Assembly: GCA_018240985.1 (NCBI GenBank)
Contig: JAFEER010000209.1
Location: forward strand, 1-32,511
Length of the DNA stretch: 32,511 bases
Reading direction: 5' to 3'
DNA from: Pseudomonadota bacterium
GTDB taxonomy: Bacteria; Pseudomonadota; Gammaproteobacteria; Burkholderiales; Burkholderiaceae_C
Shown piece by piece: positions 32,458 to 32,511 of the stretch (within the stretch, counting starts at the first letter, position 1; each line of letters opens with the position of its first letter). A program made the position numbers and the translations under genes. The notes under the pieces were generated by a model. It had not been told where the DNA came from, made no database searches, and was given only the letters and a program-made list of their open reading frames with translations.

Positions 32458-32511
32458 ATTTGTTCAAGCACCTGGACTTGAATTCGCCATGGCGTTGCGG
32501 CCGAAATCCAC

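Overview
The window is a GC-rich bacterial chromosome segment. Its gene content and order (pilB-pilC-pilD-coaE-zapD-yacG; lolB-ispE-tRNA-Gln-prs-rplY-pth; hrcA divergent to nadK-recN) point to Betaproteobacteria, order Burkholderiales, most likely Comamonadaceae (Acidovorax/Alicycliphilus-like). This is inferred from protein families and synteny; no database search was possible. Almost all of it is core genome: no insertion sequence, prophage or CRISPR array was seen.

Layout. (1) 1-7596, purine salvage and catabolism, all on +: xdhA (5' end outside the window), xdhB, a LysR-type regulator, an AzgA-type purine permease and guanine deaminase guaD. Imported guanine is deaminated to xanthine, which xanthine dehydrogenase oxidises to urate. 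(2) 7604-10273: a DedA membrane protein (-), divergent from mutL (+). (3) 10559-16220: type IV pilus motor, platform and prepilin peptidase (pilB, pilC, pilD), then coaE, zapD and yacG; a palindrome of about 167 bp separates the last two. (4) 16250-16590 (-): a tRNA-Ile(CAU) gene split by a 264-nt group I intron directly after the anticodon. (5) 16667-21139: hrcA (-), divergent by only 28 bp from nadK-recN-rapZ (+). (6) 21149-25243: a small repeat element, then on the - strand mutM, a dynamin-like GTPase and mutY, so the GTPase sits between the two DNA glycosylases of the 8-oxoguanine system. (7) 25291-30999 (+): a secreted TPR protein, lolB, ispE, tRNA-Gln(TTG), prs, rplY and pth. (8) 31054-32457: an amidase-signature enzyme.

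The points that stand out are the group I intron in tRNA-Ile(CAU); a family of about 100-bp elements with imperfect terminal inverted repeats and the core TAGCTGCnnGCGCTT, one copy of which lies inside the mutL reading frame; the large palindrome at zapD/yacG; the GTPase embedded in the mutM/mutY cluster; and a recurring arrangement in which a -10-like hexamer lies exactly 6-7 nt before the start codon with no good ribosome binding site (mutL, pilB, hrcA, nadK, the TPR gene, pth), which suggests leaderless mRNAs.
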